From positions 620,001-684,000 of the forward strand of contig CAWAPS010000032.1 of NCBI GenBank assembly GCA_963783945.1: DNA of 64,000 bases, given 5' to 3'. The translations under genes and the position numbers were made by a program. Under the pieces are notes generated by a model that did no database searches, had not been told where the DNA came from, and saw only the letters and a list, made by a program, of their open reading frames with translations. Below, piece after piece: positions 43,767 through 51,981 of the stretch; within the stretch, counting starts at the first letter, position 1; each line of letters opens with the position of its first letter. Origin of the DNA: CAWAPS01 sp963783945 (GTDB lineage Bacteria; Actinomycetota; Acidimicrobiia; Acidimicrobiales; Palsa-688).

Positions 43767-45362
43767 ATGAGTGAAGAAGGCACTGTTGTGAGCGGCCCTC
43801 CCCTCGAGGTCGCGACCTCCCTGAGCCGGGGGACGAACTGGTGGGGAGCGTTCGTGATCGGCCTGGCGGGCACCATCCTGGTGACCGGCATTGTCCCGGC
43901 CGCCGTGACAGCCATGGGCGCGGCGGCTATCCCGGCCATCGCGCTGGTGGTGATCATCGGACTGATCGTCTGTCTGTGCATGGGGGAGCTGGCCGCCCTC
44001 CTACCACACCGGACAGGAGGCATGCCCTCCTACGCCTACGAGAGCTTCGAGCCGCTTGGGCACACGACCGCAAAGCACATCGGCGGCGTCTCGGGCTGGG
44101 GGTACTGGCTCGGATGGTTCCCGGTGGCGCCGATCAACATGCTGCTGGCGGCGGGGTACATCGCGGTGCTGTTCCACGTTCCGCTCGGCCCCACCTTGTC
44201 GCCCATCGGCACGCTCGGCACGCCCGTCTCGATCGGTGTCCTCATCATCACCTTTGTCGGTCTGGTCGGGCTGTTCATTCCCTGCTACCTCGGGATCCGG
44301 CTCGGGGCGAGGTTCGCCACAATCCTCGGGGTGACGTCAATGGTGCCCCTGACTTTGCTCATCATCTTGCCGATCTTCAAACCGTCTAGCTTCCACTGGT
44401 CCAACATCTCCGGCTTCCACTATGCCGACCCGGCGACGTCGGGGACGATCTTCTTCTTCGCCTGGATCTTCGTGATCTCGTGGAACGCCATAGCCATGGA
44501 GGCGGCGGCGTGCTACATCGGCGAGTGTCGCGACCCGGCGCGTGACGCCAAGATCGCCCTGACTGCCGAGGGCCTCTACGGGGTGTTCGTCTACATCGGC
44601 ACGGCGGTCGTCTTCGTGGGAGTCCTCGGATCCTCGCTGAAGACGGCGGACCCGCTCACCCTGTACACGAGTTTCGTCGACGACATCTTCGGCAACGCGG
44701 CCTGGGTCAAGTACATCATCGGCATCCCGTTGATCTTCGCTCTGCTGCTCTCGGTGCTCAACGCAATCATGGGAGTGGCCCGGTCGCTCTTCCAAGCCTC
44801 CGAGGATCGGCTCCTGCCCCGATTCTTCGAGCACAAGAACAAGCACCTCGTGCCGGACCGGGCCATGGCCTTCAACGTGGTTTGCGCGCTCATCGTTAGT
44901 CTCTTCGGTTCGCCGGTGCGGATCTACATCTTCTCCAACGTCGGCTACATCATCGCCGTGGCGGCGTCCCTGTACGGCTACTTCCTACTGCGCCAGGTCC
45001 GACCGGAGCGGGTCAGTCCCTTCCGCCTGCCGGGCTGGTTCCGCTGGTTAGCGCTGGTTGTGGCGCTCTTCCTCACCTTCGACTACTTCGTCGGGGGCTG
45101 GAATTCGCCGAACGTCGTGGTTGGGCCAGGACAGGGACACTTCCTCTACATCCTGGGCCTGGTGATCGTGGCGGCGTACGTCCCCTTGTACTGGTGGCGC
45201 AAGATTAGCGACAAGCGGCGGGGGATCGAAGATTCAGGGCCTATGCCGCTGGTCCTCGGTTCTCCCGGCGGCATCGACCTTGACGACATGCCCGGGCCCA
45301 CGGTGGTCACCCCGGAGGCCGTGCCGAGCGTGTCCACGATGCAGGCCGAGACCGAGCTGTGA
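43767..45362 (+). CDS. APC-superfamily amino acid/amine permease
   Basis: A 531-residue transporter with about 12 membrane segments. NWWGAFVIGLAGTILVTGIV and AIPAIALVVIIGLIVCLCMG ELAALLPHRTGGMPSYAYES form the TM1-TM2 region with the GG-P-Y motif of APC permeases; WNAIAMEAAACYIGECRDPA RDAKIAL is the TM6/loop region. It should import an amino acid or amine, the PuuP role. It is 73 bp from the glutamine synthetase, and its stop overlaps the next gene (GTGA), so all are co-expressed. Confidence 0.9.
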   Translation: MSEEGTVVSGPPLEVATSLSRGTNWWGAFVIGLAGTILVTGIVPAAVTAMGAAAIPAIALVVIIGLIVCLCMGELAALLPHRTGGMPSYAYESFEPLGHTTAKHIGGVSGWGYWLGWFPVAPINMLLAAGYIAVLFHVPLGPTLSPIGTLGTPVSIGVLIITFVGLVGLFIPCYLGIRLGARFATILGVTSMVPLTLLIILPIFKPSSFHWSNISGFHYADPATSGTIFFFAWIFVISWNAIAMEAAACYIGECRDPARDAKIALTAEGLYGVFVYIGTAVVFVGVLGSSLKTADPLTLYTSFVDDIFGNAAWVKYIIGIPLIFALLLSVLNAIMGVARSLFQASEDRLLPRFFEHKNKHLVPDRAMAFNVVCALIVSLFGSPVRIYIFSNVGYIIAVAASLYGYFLLRQVRPERVSPFRLPGWFRWLALVVALFLTFDYFVGGWNSPNVVVGPGQGHFLYILGLVIVAAYVPLYWWRKISDKRRGIEDSGPMPLVLGSPGGIDLDDMPGPTVVTPEAVPSVSTMQAETEL

Positions 45363-45880
45363 CGGTGACGGCGCCGGCCCCGGACGCGCCGGCCTCGGGC
45401 TCCCCGGTCCGGAGGAAGTTCGGCCGGCGGAAGTTCGACAAGCAGCCGACGCAGAGGGCGTCGGTACTCATCGCCTCCAACGGGGAGAAGATCCCCCGGG
45501 CGGCCATCAGCCAGGCGCTGCGCATCAGCTCCGGCGCGCCGGTGGCCGTAGTGACCATAGCCCGCATCTACGGCTCCTCGCTCGGCCTGCCCAACCCGGG
45601 ACTTATGCCGACAAGGAAAGAGATGGACGAGCAGAAGGAGATCGTCGAGGAGGCGATATCGGCCATTGAGAAGGGCGGGTCGGAGGCCTGGGGGCAGATC
45701 GCCGCCAGCCGGCGGCCGTCCAAGACGATCGCCCAGGCGGCAGCGGCCCGGGGCGCCCGACACGTGCTCGTGATCCGGGCCGAGAAAGTCGGGTGGCGTC
45801 TCTTCGTCGAGGGCGACGTCGCCAAGGAGGTGGCCAAGAAGCTCGGCGCCGGGGTCACCGTCGAGGGCATAAACCCCTAG
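45359..45880 (+). CDS. UspA-like protein coupled to the permease
   Basis: A 173-residue protein. After a basic, proline-rich front (RRKFGRRKFDKQPTQRASVL) comes a Usp-type alpha/beta domain: ASVLIASNGEKIPRAAISQA, APVAVVTIARIYGSSLGLPN and ARHVLVIRAEKVGWRLFVEG. The C-terminal GSxG phosphate loop of ATP-binding Usps is not evident. The 4-bp overlap with the permease suggests a regulatory partner of the transporter, as in transporter-linked Usp proteins. No other function can be given. Confidence 0.75.
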   Translation: MTVTAPAPDAPASGSPVRRKFGRRKFDKQPTQRASVLIASNGEKIPRAAISQALRISSGAPVAVVTIARIYGSSLGLPNPGLMPTRKEMDEQKEIVEEAISAIEKGGSEAWGQIAASRRPSKTIAQAAAARGARHVLVIRAEKVGWRLFVEGDVAKEVAKKLGAGVTVEGINP

Positions 45881-45964
45881 CCGTTCCATCAGACCGCTGC
45901 TCTGGTCCGGGCGCCGGGACAAGCACGCCGCACACAACAGTGACACACAAGGAGGAGCACAGGC

Positions 45965-46420
45965 ATGTACCTGAGCATGCAGCGCGTCCGCTTCAGCAGC
46001 CCCGACGCTTACGACAAGTTCCGCACCGTCTTCGCCGACGTGCGCCATCACCTGATGACGAAGCCCGGCTTCATCCACCTCACATGGTGGGAGCACCCCG
46101 ACGAGCCTGGTTGGTACATCGAGGTCTCCATGTGGGCCAGCAAAGAGGCCGTCGACGACTGGCACATGGACACCTACCACAAACACGCCAAGGCGTGGGC
46201 GGCCAACGGCGCCATCATGGAGGACATCATCACCAACTTCGAGCTGACCGGCACCCGACTGCTCCGGATCTGCCCGACCTGCGGCACCCTTCAGGACAAG
46301 CCCTATGACCTGGCGGCCGAGCAGAAGACGCTGGCCGAGCCCTGTCCCAACTGCGGCTTCAACTTCCCGGTGGCCAAAGAGACGGCCAACAGCACGGCAG
46401 TGTTCAAGGACATCATCTGA
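45965..46420 (+). CDS. ABM-domain protein fused to a zinc ribbon
   Basis: A 151-residue protein. Residues 1-95 look like a dimeric alpha-beta barrel of ABM type (YLSMQRVRFSSPDAYDKFRT, HLTWWEHPDEPGWYIEVSMW, KEAVDDWHMDTYHKHAKAWA). Residues ~100-140 hold two CxxC pairs (RICPTCGTLQ and EPCPNCGFNF), a zinc ribbon. ATG 45965 follows CAAGGAGGAGCA. I do not know this combination as a named family. It is the last gene of the plus-strand operon with the permease; it may bind haem or flavin, or serve as a metal-dependent accessory. Confidence 0.85.
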   Translation: MYLSMQRVRFSSPDAYDKFRTVFADVRHHLMTKPGFIHLTWWEHPDEPGWYIEVSMWASKEAVDDWHMDTYHKHAKAWAANGAIMEDIITNFELTGTRLLRICPTCGTLQDKPYDLAAEQKTLAEPCPNCGFNFPVAKETANSTAVFKDII

Positions 46421-47067
46421 GGGACTACTTCAACGGGCCATGCTGAGGGCGACCCGCGCACCAGTGTCCTTGTCTCCGGGGAAGCTTTGGAGGAACCCGA
46501 TCGTCCTCCCGAGTCATGTTCCATCAAGGACAGACCCGTGGCCGAAGACGACGAGGCGAAAAGCGTCATTGCATGTTTCTCGGCGCTCCCGTGGCTTCGG
46601 GGCGCGCAAGCTGTCGGAACAGTACGCGGGCTCACTCCGAGCATCGGGCTGGGACTGGTCGCTAGCCCGACGCGGCGCGACCTGGTCGCCGGGTACGCGA
46701 CGGTGGGACGGTCTCGGCATCCTGCGCCCTTCCTCTCCTATTGCCGAGGGCCCACGTCAGACGGTATACGCATTATCACCACCTCAGGGTGTGTGCTCTG
46801 GTCAAGCGGTCGTCCGGCTAAGTCTAAGGCCGCTCTTCGATCCTGTTCGGCCCTCTTTCGCCGACGTCGGGCATAACAAGAGTTAGGCCACCCGGGCGTA
46901 CTCGCGCTCGGCATGGCCCTCGAGTCTCTGACCGCGGCGAACTTGGCGTGGACCAGCCAAGGCTGACCTCATCCGATTGACAGGGGCGAGACGCTACGGC
47001 ACACGCGGCATTATCGTCTCGCGTTCGTTTCTGGCGGGTCACACTGTTCTGCGAAAGGTGTGAAAAG
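46421..47067. other. Long stretch without a supported gene
   Basis: About 650 bp. Overlapping open frames exist on both strands, but none has recognisable motifs or a start with a ribosome-binding site. The first ~60 bp after the ABM-zinc-ribbon stop hold no clear terminator. Probably degraded or non-coding. Confidence 0.4.
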
Positions 47068-47493
47068 ATGGATCCTGAAGTGGAGGCGGCGGTGCGTGGA
47101 ACGATCGACGAAATCAATGATCGAACTCTAGGAGCGCGAGCCGAGGAGTTTGTGGATCCGTCCATCATGCGCCATGACCTCTTCCCCGACAGTAAAGGAG
47201 CGACCGGCGGGTCCGACCTTGTCGGGATGATCGTGGCCGCAATGCCTGACCTTTGGCTCGCAATCGAGGATATCTTTGGTGCGGGCGACCGAGCCGTTGT
47301 TCGCCTCAGGATGACTGGGATTCACAGCGAACCGCCCTTGCTCTGTCGTCCGGCCATTCACAAGAAGCTCTCGGCAAATGCGGTGTTCATCTATCGAGTT
47401 GAACAAGGACGCATCGCCGAAGCCTGGCAATTGATCGACGGTTTGGCCTTCTTCCGTCTCGCTGGGTTTCTTGGGGAAACGAGTAAGCGATAG
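47068..47493 (+). CDS. SnoaL-like (ester cyclase type) protein
   Basis: A 141-residue SnoaL/NTF2-fold protein: RGTIDEINDRTLGARAEEFV, MRHDLFPDSKGATGGSDLVG, AAMPDLWLAIEDIFGAGDRA VVRLRMTG and VFIYRVEQGRIAEAWQLIDG, the SnoaL ester-cyclase order. ATG 47068 has GAAAGGTGTGAAAAG upstream. It is alone and convergent with the SDR debris. The function may be a cyclase, hydrolase or binding protein; not determinable. Confidence 0.82.
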   Translation: MDPEVEAAVRGTIDEINDRTLGARAEEFVDPSIMRHDLFPDSKGATGGSDLVGMIVAAMPDLWLAIEDIFGAGDRAVVRLRMTGIHSEPPLLCRPAIHKKLSANAVFIYRVEQGRIAEAWQLIDGLAFFRLAGFLGETSKR

Positions 47494-47559
47494 GACGCGG
47501 GAGTCCGTGTCGCTCTGCAGAGGTTCACGATAGGCGCCGGCTGACGCCAGCGTTCTGGC

Positions 47560-47850
47560 GTCGACCCCCATGACAAGCGAAGCCACACGCGATCCGCTCG
47601 GGGAATCGTCGGAATGGACGACCTCCCAATAGCGTCGGGCGATGTTCGGGATCGAAGGCGGTGCCGCCACGATCTGCCCGGCGACTCGTCAATGTCGCCA
47701 CCCGGATGCCATCCGTCGCCAAATCGGCTGCGAGCATGGTGGCGGCCGATCGCAGCGCTGCCTTGCCGAAGGAAACGGTCGCCAGGGCCAGGATCGGATA
47801 TCTGCGAACCGCCGTCTGTCACGATGATGGTGCCGAAGTCGGCCGACCGC
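47560..47850 (-). pseudogene. Short-chain dehydrogenase C-terminal remnant
   Basis: Scattered over three minus-strand frames are GTIIVTDGGSQISDPG, MLAADLATDGIRVATLT, GTAFDPEH and IARRYWEVVHSDDSPS. In order they read as the second half of an SDR ending with a dimerisation segment. The N-terminal nucleotide-binding half is absent, and at least three shifts occur. It follows the AarF fragment directly, so two unrelated gene pieces have been fused by deletion. Confidence 0.55.
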
Positions 47851-47929
47851 ATGGCGGGGCGGCGACTCGAGCAGCCCATTGGGGTCGAGCCCTTTGGCAT
47901 TGTCGTCGGTGAGCAGCCCGATGTCGATG

Positions 47930-48230
47930 AATCGCCAGGACCACGGACGCGTCGCCTGCCAGTGCGGCGTCCACCACGGCGGACGTGACCAAGACGCGCT
48001 CGGCGGGGAACCGCTTGACGCAACCGAAATCCAGGAAGGTTACGGTCCCGTCGTCGCGGAAGATGTAGTTCCCTGGATGCGGGTCGCCGTTGAAGAGTCC
48101 GTGTCGGTGCAGGCCGGCGAACACGGAACGGAAGACCGTTCCCCCAGCGGAGCCGGGCGGCAGTGCCTCCGCTCGGGCAGGGCCGGGCGAGACGACGAAG
48201 AAGCTTCGTACGTCTTGGCCGGGGGTGCCG
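47930..48230 (-). pseudogene. AarF/ABC1 (UbiB) kinase-like fragment
   Basis: One minus-strand frame has FRSVFAGLHRHGLFNGDPHP GNYIFRDDGTVTFLDFGCVK RFPAERVLVTSAVVDAALAG. This is the catalytic loop (NGDPHPGN) and metal-binding DFG of the ABC1/AarF atypical kinase family. The upstream ATP-binding KxGQ region and the C-terminal part are missing. Family members have ~450 residues, so only about a fifth is left. Confidence 0.7.
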
Positions 48231-48497
48231 CCGACGAGCCGTGTAGAGGAAGACGCTGTACTCCACTTGTTGGCCGTTGGCGTCGTGACGTGACGGTGAC
48301 TATGCCGGTCCACCCGTTTCGGTCGGTCAGCTAGCCGTCGTGGTCGCTGCTGGTTCACTCCGCCCTATGTAACCCGGCTGCCTATAAGGATGCGTGCTTC
48401 TTTGATCGGCGCCTGTCGATCTGAACGCACGACCGGCGCCGGAAGCGTGGGCCCCAAAGCCAACTGGATGATCCCTATACCGAGGAGGGCTGTATCA

Positions 48498-49859
48498 ATG
48501 AGAATCCGCAAGAAGATGCTGGCTGCTCTGAGCGGGGCGGTGGTAGCCGGCACGGCTCTGGCTGCTATTAGCTCGACGGGGCTTGGCCCAGCCAGCGCCG
48601 ATCCCAGCCACAACGCAAAACTGACACTGACCGCTGATGCCGGCCGCCTCGATCCCGTCGCCCGGGCGGCGTTCGGCCCGGGCACCGGCCGGCTCGTCGT
48701 GGACTGGAACAAGGAGCTAGTCACGCTGGAGCAGACACCGGGCGCGCAACCGCCGACCATCCATCCCACCCGCAGCTACGCCCTCTTGCAGACAGCCATA
48801 TATGACGCCGTCGTCTCCATCACGCACGCCGACGCTCCCTACGCGTTCAGTGTCGTGGCCCCACGAAACGCCCGCCCCGATGCCGCTGCCGACCAGGCCG
48901 CCCACGACACCCTCGTGGCGCTCTTCCCGTCGTTCGCTCCGCAGCTGAATCAGATGCTCGGCACCGAGCTGGCGACCATCCCGGACGGCCCGGCCAAGGA
49001 CGCGGGCCTCATCGCCGGCGGGCACACGGCCACGATCATCCTGGCCCTGAGAGCGGGCGACGGCTCCGCCGTCACCCCGCCGCCCTTCGTCGCCGGCACC
49101 CAGCCCGGCGACTACCAGCTCACGCCACCCAACCTGGCCGCGGCGGCATTCACCACCTGGGGCAACGTAACTCCCTGGGTGCTCAGCTCCGGCCATCAGT
49201 TCCGCCCGCCGGCACCACCCGCGCTGACAAGCCCTCAGTGGGCCGCTGCGATCAACGAGGTCCAGAGCCTCGGCGAGGACAGCAGCACCACCCGTACCGC
49301 CGACGAGACCATGATCGCCGAGTTCTGGGCACCACCTATCTGGAACACGTGGAACGAGATTACCGAGGGGCAAGTGGTCAGCCGAAACTCCGATCTCGAA
49401 CAGGCCGCGCACGTCTTCGCCGACCTCAACCTGACGCTCGCCGATAGCGCCATCTCGTTCTATGACGCCAAGTACACCTACCAGCTGTGGCGTCCCGTGA
49501 CCGCCATCCGCACCGGGACTCCCAACAATCCCGCCGTGGACCCGGCCAACCCCACCTGGTTGCCGCAGCCGACCAACACCGCTCCCGACCCCTCCTATCC
49601 CGCCGCTCACAGCACCATCAGTTCGGCGGCCGCCACTGTCCTCACCGCCATCTTCGGAAACCATGTCAAGCTCACCGTCACGTCCGACGCGCTGCCGGGT
49701 GTAACCCGAAACTTCAACAGCTTCGAGGCCGCCGCCCAAGAGGCCGGTCTCAGCCGGATCTTCGCTGGCCAGCACACCCGCATCGATGTGAATGCCGGAA
49801 ACACTCTGGGACGCCACGTTGCTGAAGCCGTGCTCGACCAACCCTTCGGCATCGGTTAG
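48498..49859 (+). CDS. Secreted vanadium-dependent haloperoxidase / PAP2-like protein
   Basis: A 453-residue protein with a Sec signal peptide (RIRKKMLAALSGAVVAGTAL, cleavage after PASA at ~35). The C-terminal half is a PAP2/vanadium-haloperoxidase domain: YQLWRPVTAIRTGT, DPSYPAAHSTISSAAATVLT and GLSRIFAGQHTRIDVNAGNT LGRHVAE supply the phosphate/vanadate-binding Arg and His residues. ATG 48498 follows GAGGAGGGCTG; the longer frame from 48390 has no site and no signal peptide. It acts outside the membrane, as a haloperoxidase or phosphatase. Confidence 0.88.
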   Translation: MRIRKKMLAALSGAVVAGTALAAISSTGLGPASADPSHNAKLTLTADAGRLDPVARAAFGPGTGRLVVDWNKELVTLEQTPGAQPPTIHPTRSYALLQTAIYDAVVSITHADAPYAFSVVAPRNARPDAAADQAAHDTLVALFPSFAPQLNQMLGTELATIPDGPAKDAGLIAGGHTATIILALRAGDGSAVTPPPFVAGTQPGDYQLTPPNLAAAAFTTWGNVTPWVLSSGHQFRPPAPPALTSPQWAAAINEVQSLGEDSSTTRTADETMIAEFWAPPIWNTWNEITEGQVVSRNSDLEQAAHVFADLNLTLADSAISFYDAKYTYQLWRPVTAIRTGTPNNPAVDPANPTWLPQPTNTAPDPSYPAAHSTISSAAATVLTAIFGNHVKLTVTSDALPGVTRNFNSFEAAAQEAGLSRIFAGQHTRIDVNAGNTLGRHVAEAVLDQPFGIG

Positions 49860-49969
49860 CGATCGACACAATCAGCCTGAGCAGCACCCAGTAGAGAAAC
49901 GGCGGCCGAGTCCAGGCCCCAAGGACCGATCCTTGCGGACACCGGCGACCCCACCGTCACCGCCGAGCA

Positions 49970-50000
49970 CCTGCCGGTCCCGAGCATCGGGACCGGCAGG
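49970..50000 (+). terminator. Strong hairpin downstream of the haloperoxidase gene
   Basis: A perfect 14-bp stem, CCTGCCGGTCCCGA, loop GCA, and its complement, 110 bp after the stop. No T-run follows. Probably the transcription terminator; the distance from the stop is large. Confidence 0.6.
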
Positions 50001-50129
50001 GCCGCTTACCCACCCCAGCTCGGGCGCAACGTAACGAGGCGCGGGACTGGGAGGGTCGAGCGCTGGCGCGGTGGCGGTGGTAGGCAGGTCCGGGCTCAGG
50101 TCCCTGGGTTTCCCCGGGGCTGCCGTCGA

Positions 50130-50153
50130 TTTGTGAGAGCTGACTCTCACAAA
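50130..50153. promoter_or_regulatory. TetR operator upstream of a truncated TetR gene
   Basis: TTTGTGAGAG-CTGA-CTCTCACAAA has perfect 10-bp arms. A second, weaker half site, GACTCTCATAG, lies ~35 bp further on. It is 80 bp before the TetR start, consistent with autoregulation, although its repressor gene is now broken. Confidence 0.65.
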
Positions 50154-50233
50154 GTGAGCCTACCCAGGATCGGCAGTCTCATGCAAGTAGACTCTCATAG
50201 TGGTAGCTTGGTATCGCCGTCATTGGAGGTGAT

Positions 50234-50465
50234 GTGGCCATCGCCGCGGGCAGGGGACGGACGAACCAGAAGGCTCGCACCAAGCGGGCCATCGTCGGGG
50301 CCTGCCGCGAACTCATGGGCGACGGCCGACCGGTGACAATGCCCGAGGTCGCCAAGGCAGCCATGGTTTCGGAAGCCACCGCCTACCGTACTTTCCGGAC
50401 CTGGCTTCCCTCCTCAGCGTAGCCCTCGTTGACGATTGGCCCACCCCAGCGGAGGCCCTCGAGCC
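50234..50465 (+). pseudogene. TetR-family regulator, 5' fragment with frameshift
   Basis: The start VAIAAGRGRTNQKARTKRAI and the HTH VTMPEVAKAAMVSEATAYR are intact, with GGAGGTGAT as ribosome-binding site. One T is missing at ~50389 (CGTAC for CGTTAC). In the corrected frame it continues YFPDLASLLSVALVDDWPTP AEALEPVA and then ends abruptly where the opposite-strand integrase fragment begins. The ligand domain is lost. Confidence 0.75.
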
Positions 50466-50800
50466 CGTCGCAGCGGGGGTCGGCGTGGCCCAGGCGCACC
50501 CGAGCCGTCTTGACATCCACACCCCTGCGGACCATTTCAGTGGCGTTGGTCCGTCTCAGGTCGTGGAGGCCGACATCGGGTATTCCGATCTGCTGGCAGG
50601 CCGGGAGCCAGACCCGCTGGCGGAAGGCGCTGTACTGCAGGGGCCGGCCGCGGGACCCGACGAAGGTGTACCCGTGGCCATCAGCCGCTGTGAGCCGCCT
50701 GCTCTTCATGTGGGCGGCGAGGAGGTCCACACGGGCTTGCGGCATCGTGAATGTCCGTCGGGCGGCGATAGCCGAGGCCAGCGAGCTATCTGGACCAGAG
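50466..50800 (-). pseudogene. Tyrosine recombinase (phage-type integrase) fragment
   Basis: The minus-strand frame reads VDLLAAHMKSRRL, YTFVGSRGRPLQYSAFRQRV and IGIPDVGLHDLRRTNATEMV RRGVDVKTARVRLGHADPR, the HxLRRT box II and the LGH box of the tyrosine recombinase core. The catalytic Tyr end and the N-terminal half are both missing. It abuts the truncated TetR gene, marking an insertion or deletion involving an integrative element. No attachment-site repeats were found. Confidence 0.75.
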
Positions 50801-51075
50801 CTACGCGCACGCCCAAATCTGCATCAGGCCGGCGGACCTACCGCCGAGATTCCCTGTCACCCGGCAATGACCACCTCACCGCGACAGACATCGTCATCGC
50901 CCTTCGCCGAGGTACCCGTGCCATTCGTCTCCAGCCTGGCGCGTTGTACGGTGACCCGAAGGTCGAGGGTGTCCTGCGATCACGCCTATGCAGCGACCTG
51001 CAACCGCGTCGCAGGGGAATTCGAAGCGATCCGAAGGATGCTCGGAATTCGGGATCATGGCGATCCTGAAGCGAG

Positions 51076-51285
51076 GTGAATATGGAGACGAGAAGGGAGC
51101 CGGTCGATGCGGCTGAGTTGATGAGCCAGTTTGGTTCGGACCAGCCCCTGCGCACTGTGGTGCTTCCCGATGGCTGCACCCTGAGGTTGAGTAGGCTGCG
51201 GCGGGAGCTCATTTCGCGGCGAAGAGTTCGCCGATCTCTGGGGCTGCATCCGGTTGAGTTGCGGCGGCCAGTCCAACGACACTGA
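51076..51285 (+). CDS. Doubtful small ORF
   Basis: A 69-residue frame (ETRREPVDAAELMSQFGSDQ, PLRTVVLPDGCTLRLSRLRR) with GAAGCGAGG upstream. The first 45 residues have a folded-protein pattern, while the end is Arg-rich. No family recognised. It lies 39 bp before the peroxiredoxin-like gene and could be a leader gene or debris. Confidence 0.25.
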   Translation: MNMETRREPVDAAELMSQFGSDQPLRTVVLPDGCTLRLSRLRRELISRRRVRRSLGLHPVELRRPVQRH

Positions 51286-51324
51286 GATCCCCGCAGGCAC
51301 CGTCGAATGAAAGGCAGTCACCCC

Positions 51325-51927
51325 ATGCGATCCGACATCAGACCAGGCGGCGTGTTCCCCGACTACTCGTTGCCGGATCACACAAACATCGTTCGCACAC
51401 TCAGTGAGCTCCAAGGTGACGATCCGATGATCCTCACGCTGGCGCGAGGCAATTACTGTCCGAAGGAACACCAGCAGCACCTAGAGCTCGCAGCGAACTA
51501 TCCGAAAATCGCCGTCGCCTATACCCAGGTCGTCACCATCGCCACCGATGACCACCACACCCTGCAGGAGTTTCGCGGTTCAGTCGGCGCCCAATGGACC
51601 TTTCTCTCGGACCCAGCCCGGACGATCCAAAAGGACCTCGACATCCAGGAGTACACCGACCCCGAGCACAATCCGATGATCCCCCACACGCTGGTGCTCA
51701 AGCCTGGACTCCTCATTCACAGCATCTACAACGGCTACTGGTTCTGGGGACGCCCCTCGTTTTACGACCTGTGGTCCGACTTGTGCGCGGCGTCGAGCGA
51801 GATCCGCCCCGACTGGGACCTGAGCAAACCGGGATTGCGCGAGGCCTGGGATGCGGGCGACTACTCGAGCTTTCACGGTTGGAACAAAGGGGCCGCCAAG
51901 TCGATGCCCACATCGTATGAGTCCTAG
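51325..51927 (+). CDS. Peroxiredoxin-like (AhpC/TSA) protein
   Basis: A 200-residue thioredoxin-fold protein: MRSDIRPGGVFPDYSLPDHT, LSELQGDDPMILTLARGNYCPK with a Cys at the peroxidatic position, VVTIATDDHHTLQEFRGSVG, QWTFLSDPARTIQKDLDIQE and PMIPHTLVLKPGLLIHSIYN GYWFWGRPS. ATG 51325 is chosen because the paralogue at 55914 begins identically (MRSDIR). It may reduce peroxides, but only one Cys is present, so it would be a 1-Cys type. The paralogue lacks even this Cys. Confidence 0.85.
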   Translation: MRSDIRPGGVFPDYSLPDHTNIVRTLSELQGDDPMILTLARGNYCPKEHQQHLELAANYPKIAVAYTQVVTIATDDHHTLQEFRGSVGAQWTFLSDPARTIQKDLDIQEYTDPEHNPMIPHTLVLKPGLLIHSIYNGYWFWGRPSFYDLWSDLCAASSEIRPDWDLSKPGLREAWDAGDYSSFHGWNKGAAKSMPTSYES

Positions 51928-51981
51928 AAGAATCTTGGTCTCTCCGTGTTGGGTCGAGGACGGCCTGGATCGAAGGGGTAG

